Shown here in pieces: positions 14,996-15,168 of a stretch of DNA of 15,168 nucleotides (position 1 is the first letter of the stretch; every line of letters begins with the position of its first letter). The stretch covers positions 4,885-20,052 of the forward strand of contig DGEE01000154.1 of the NCBI GenBank assembly GCA_002385815.1, written 5' to 3'. Under the pieces are notes generated by a model. That model searched no databases. It was not told the origin of the DNA and worked only from the letters and a program-made list of their open reading frames with translations. Source of the stretch: Hungateiclostridiaceae bacterium UBA3934. Lineage in GTDB: Bacteria; Bacillota; Clostridia; Acetivibrionales; DTU013. The position numbers and the translations under genes were made by a program.

Positions 14996-15168
14996 ATGGG
15001 AGTAAGTTTTGCCAGTTATGAAATAGCCCGGTCCGGCCTTATGGTCAATGAACGGGGGCTTTATGTTACCGGTCATAATATTGCGAATGTCAATACACCG
15101 GGGTACGTCAGGCAGCAGGCCATGATAAAGAACGGACCTGTTGAGACCGTGCTGACACGTGCCGGGCT
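14996..15168 (+). CDS. flgK: flagellar hook-associated protein 1 FlgK, 3' end missing
   Basis: First 57 codons of the hook-filament junction protein FlgK, cut by the window end. The ATG at 14996 follows AGGAGG (14987-14992) at a good distance, 8 bases after the flgN stop. The N-terminus reads SFASYEIARSGLMVNERGL and then YVTGHNIANVNTPGYVRQQA, which is the conserved flagellar rod/hook N-terminal signature. The VTGHNIAN-NTPGY-RQ form is typical of FlgK rather than FlgE or FlgG. It is probably cotranscribed with flgN, and flgL would be expected next. Confidence 0.94.
   Translation, partial: MGVSFASYEIARSGLMVNERGLYVTGHNIANVNTPGYVRQQAMIKNGPVETVLTRAG

Noticed and set aside
14048..15018. Repeat of TTTGCCAGTTA before flgM and at the start of flgK
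   Set aside because: An 11-base match is expected many times by chance in 15 kb, and the flanks do not extend it.

Overview
The window reads as a stretch of the core chromosome of a motile, Gram-positive, Clostridia-like bacterium, with roughly half G+C judged by eye. Three things point there: the Firmicutes block gdpP-rplI-dnaB, the block tilS-hpt-ftsH, and the comF-yvyF-flgM-flgN-flgK start of a late flagellar operon, which has the same order as the Bacillus subtilis comFC/flgM region. Strong Shine-Dalgarno sequences (GGAGG) and frequent ATA, AGG and CTG codons fit this. The genus is not determinable from the sequence alone.

Layout. (1) 1-5701, plus strand, tightly packed: the 3' part of gdpP (c-di-AMP phosphodiesterase), rplI (ribosomal protein L9), dnaB (replicative helicase), tilS (tRNA-Ile lysidine synthetase) and hpt (hypoxanthine phosphoribosyltransferase). 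dnaB/tilS and tilS/hpt overlap. (2) 5702-8885: a promoter-like stretch, then ftsH and metK. (3) 8940-9995, minus strand: an HD-GYP c-di-GMP phosphodiesterase with its own promoter and a perfect 8-bp dyad over the predicted transcription start. (4) 10146-10511: a small membrane-anchored protein that looks like only the nucleotide-binding half of a family 2 glycosyltransferase. (5) 10585-13595: a likely promoter, then recD2 and comF. (6) 13613-15168: a two-zinc-ribbon flagellar-operon protein (YvyF family), a SigD-type promoter, flgM, a hairpin-plus-T-run, flgN and the first 57 codons of flgK.

How it fits together. The first half is housekeeping: replication, translation, tRNA decoding, purine salvage, membrane proteolysis and S-adenosylmethionine supply. 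The second half is lifestyle control: c-di-GMP turnover, DNA repair and uptake, and flagellar assembly. The likely SigD promoter directly before flgM would give the feedback known in other bacteria, where the flagellar sigma factor drives its own anti-sigma factor together with the hook-filament junction protein and its chaperone. The hairpin between flgM and flgN could set the ratio of anti-sigma factor to structural proteins.

No mobile element, CRISPR array, rRNA, tRNA or large repeat was seen. No clearly new multi-gene system was found. The most unusual items are the truncated glycosyltransferase-like membrane protein, the dyad at the HD-GYP promoter and the putative attenuator inside the flgM operon. 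Many starts are not ATG (GTG for dnaB and the HD-GYP gene; TTG for ftsH, comF and flgN), so several were set from ribosome-binding sites and family N-termini.
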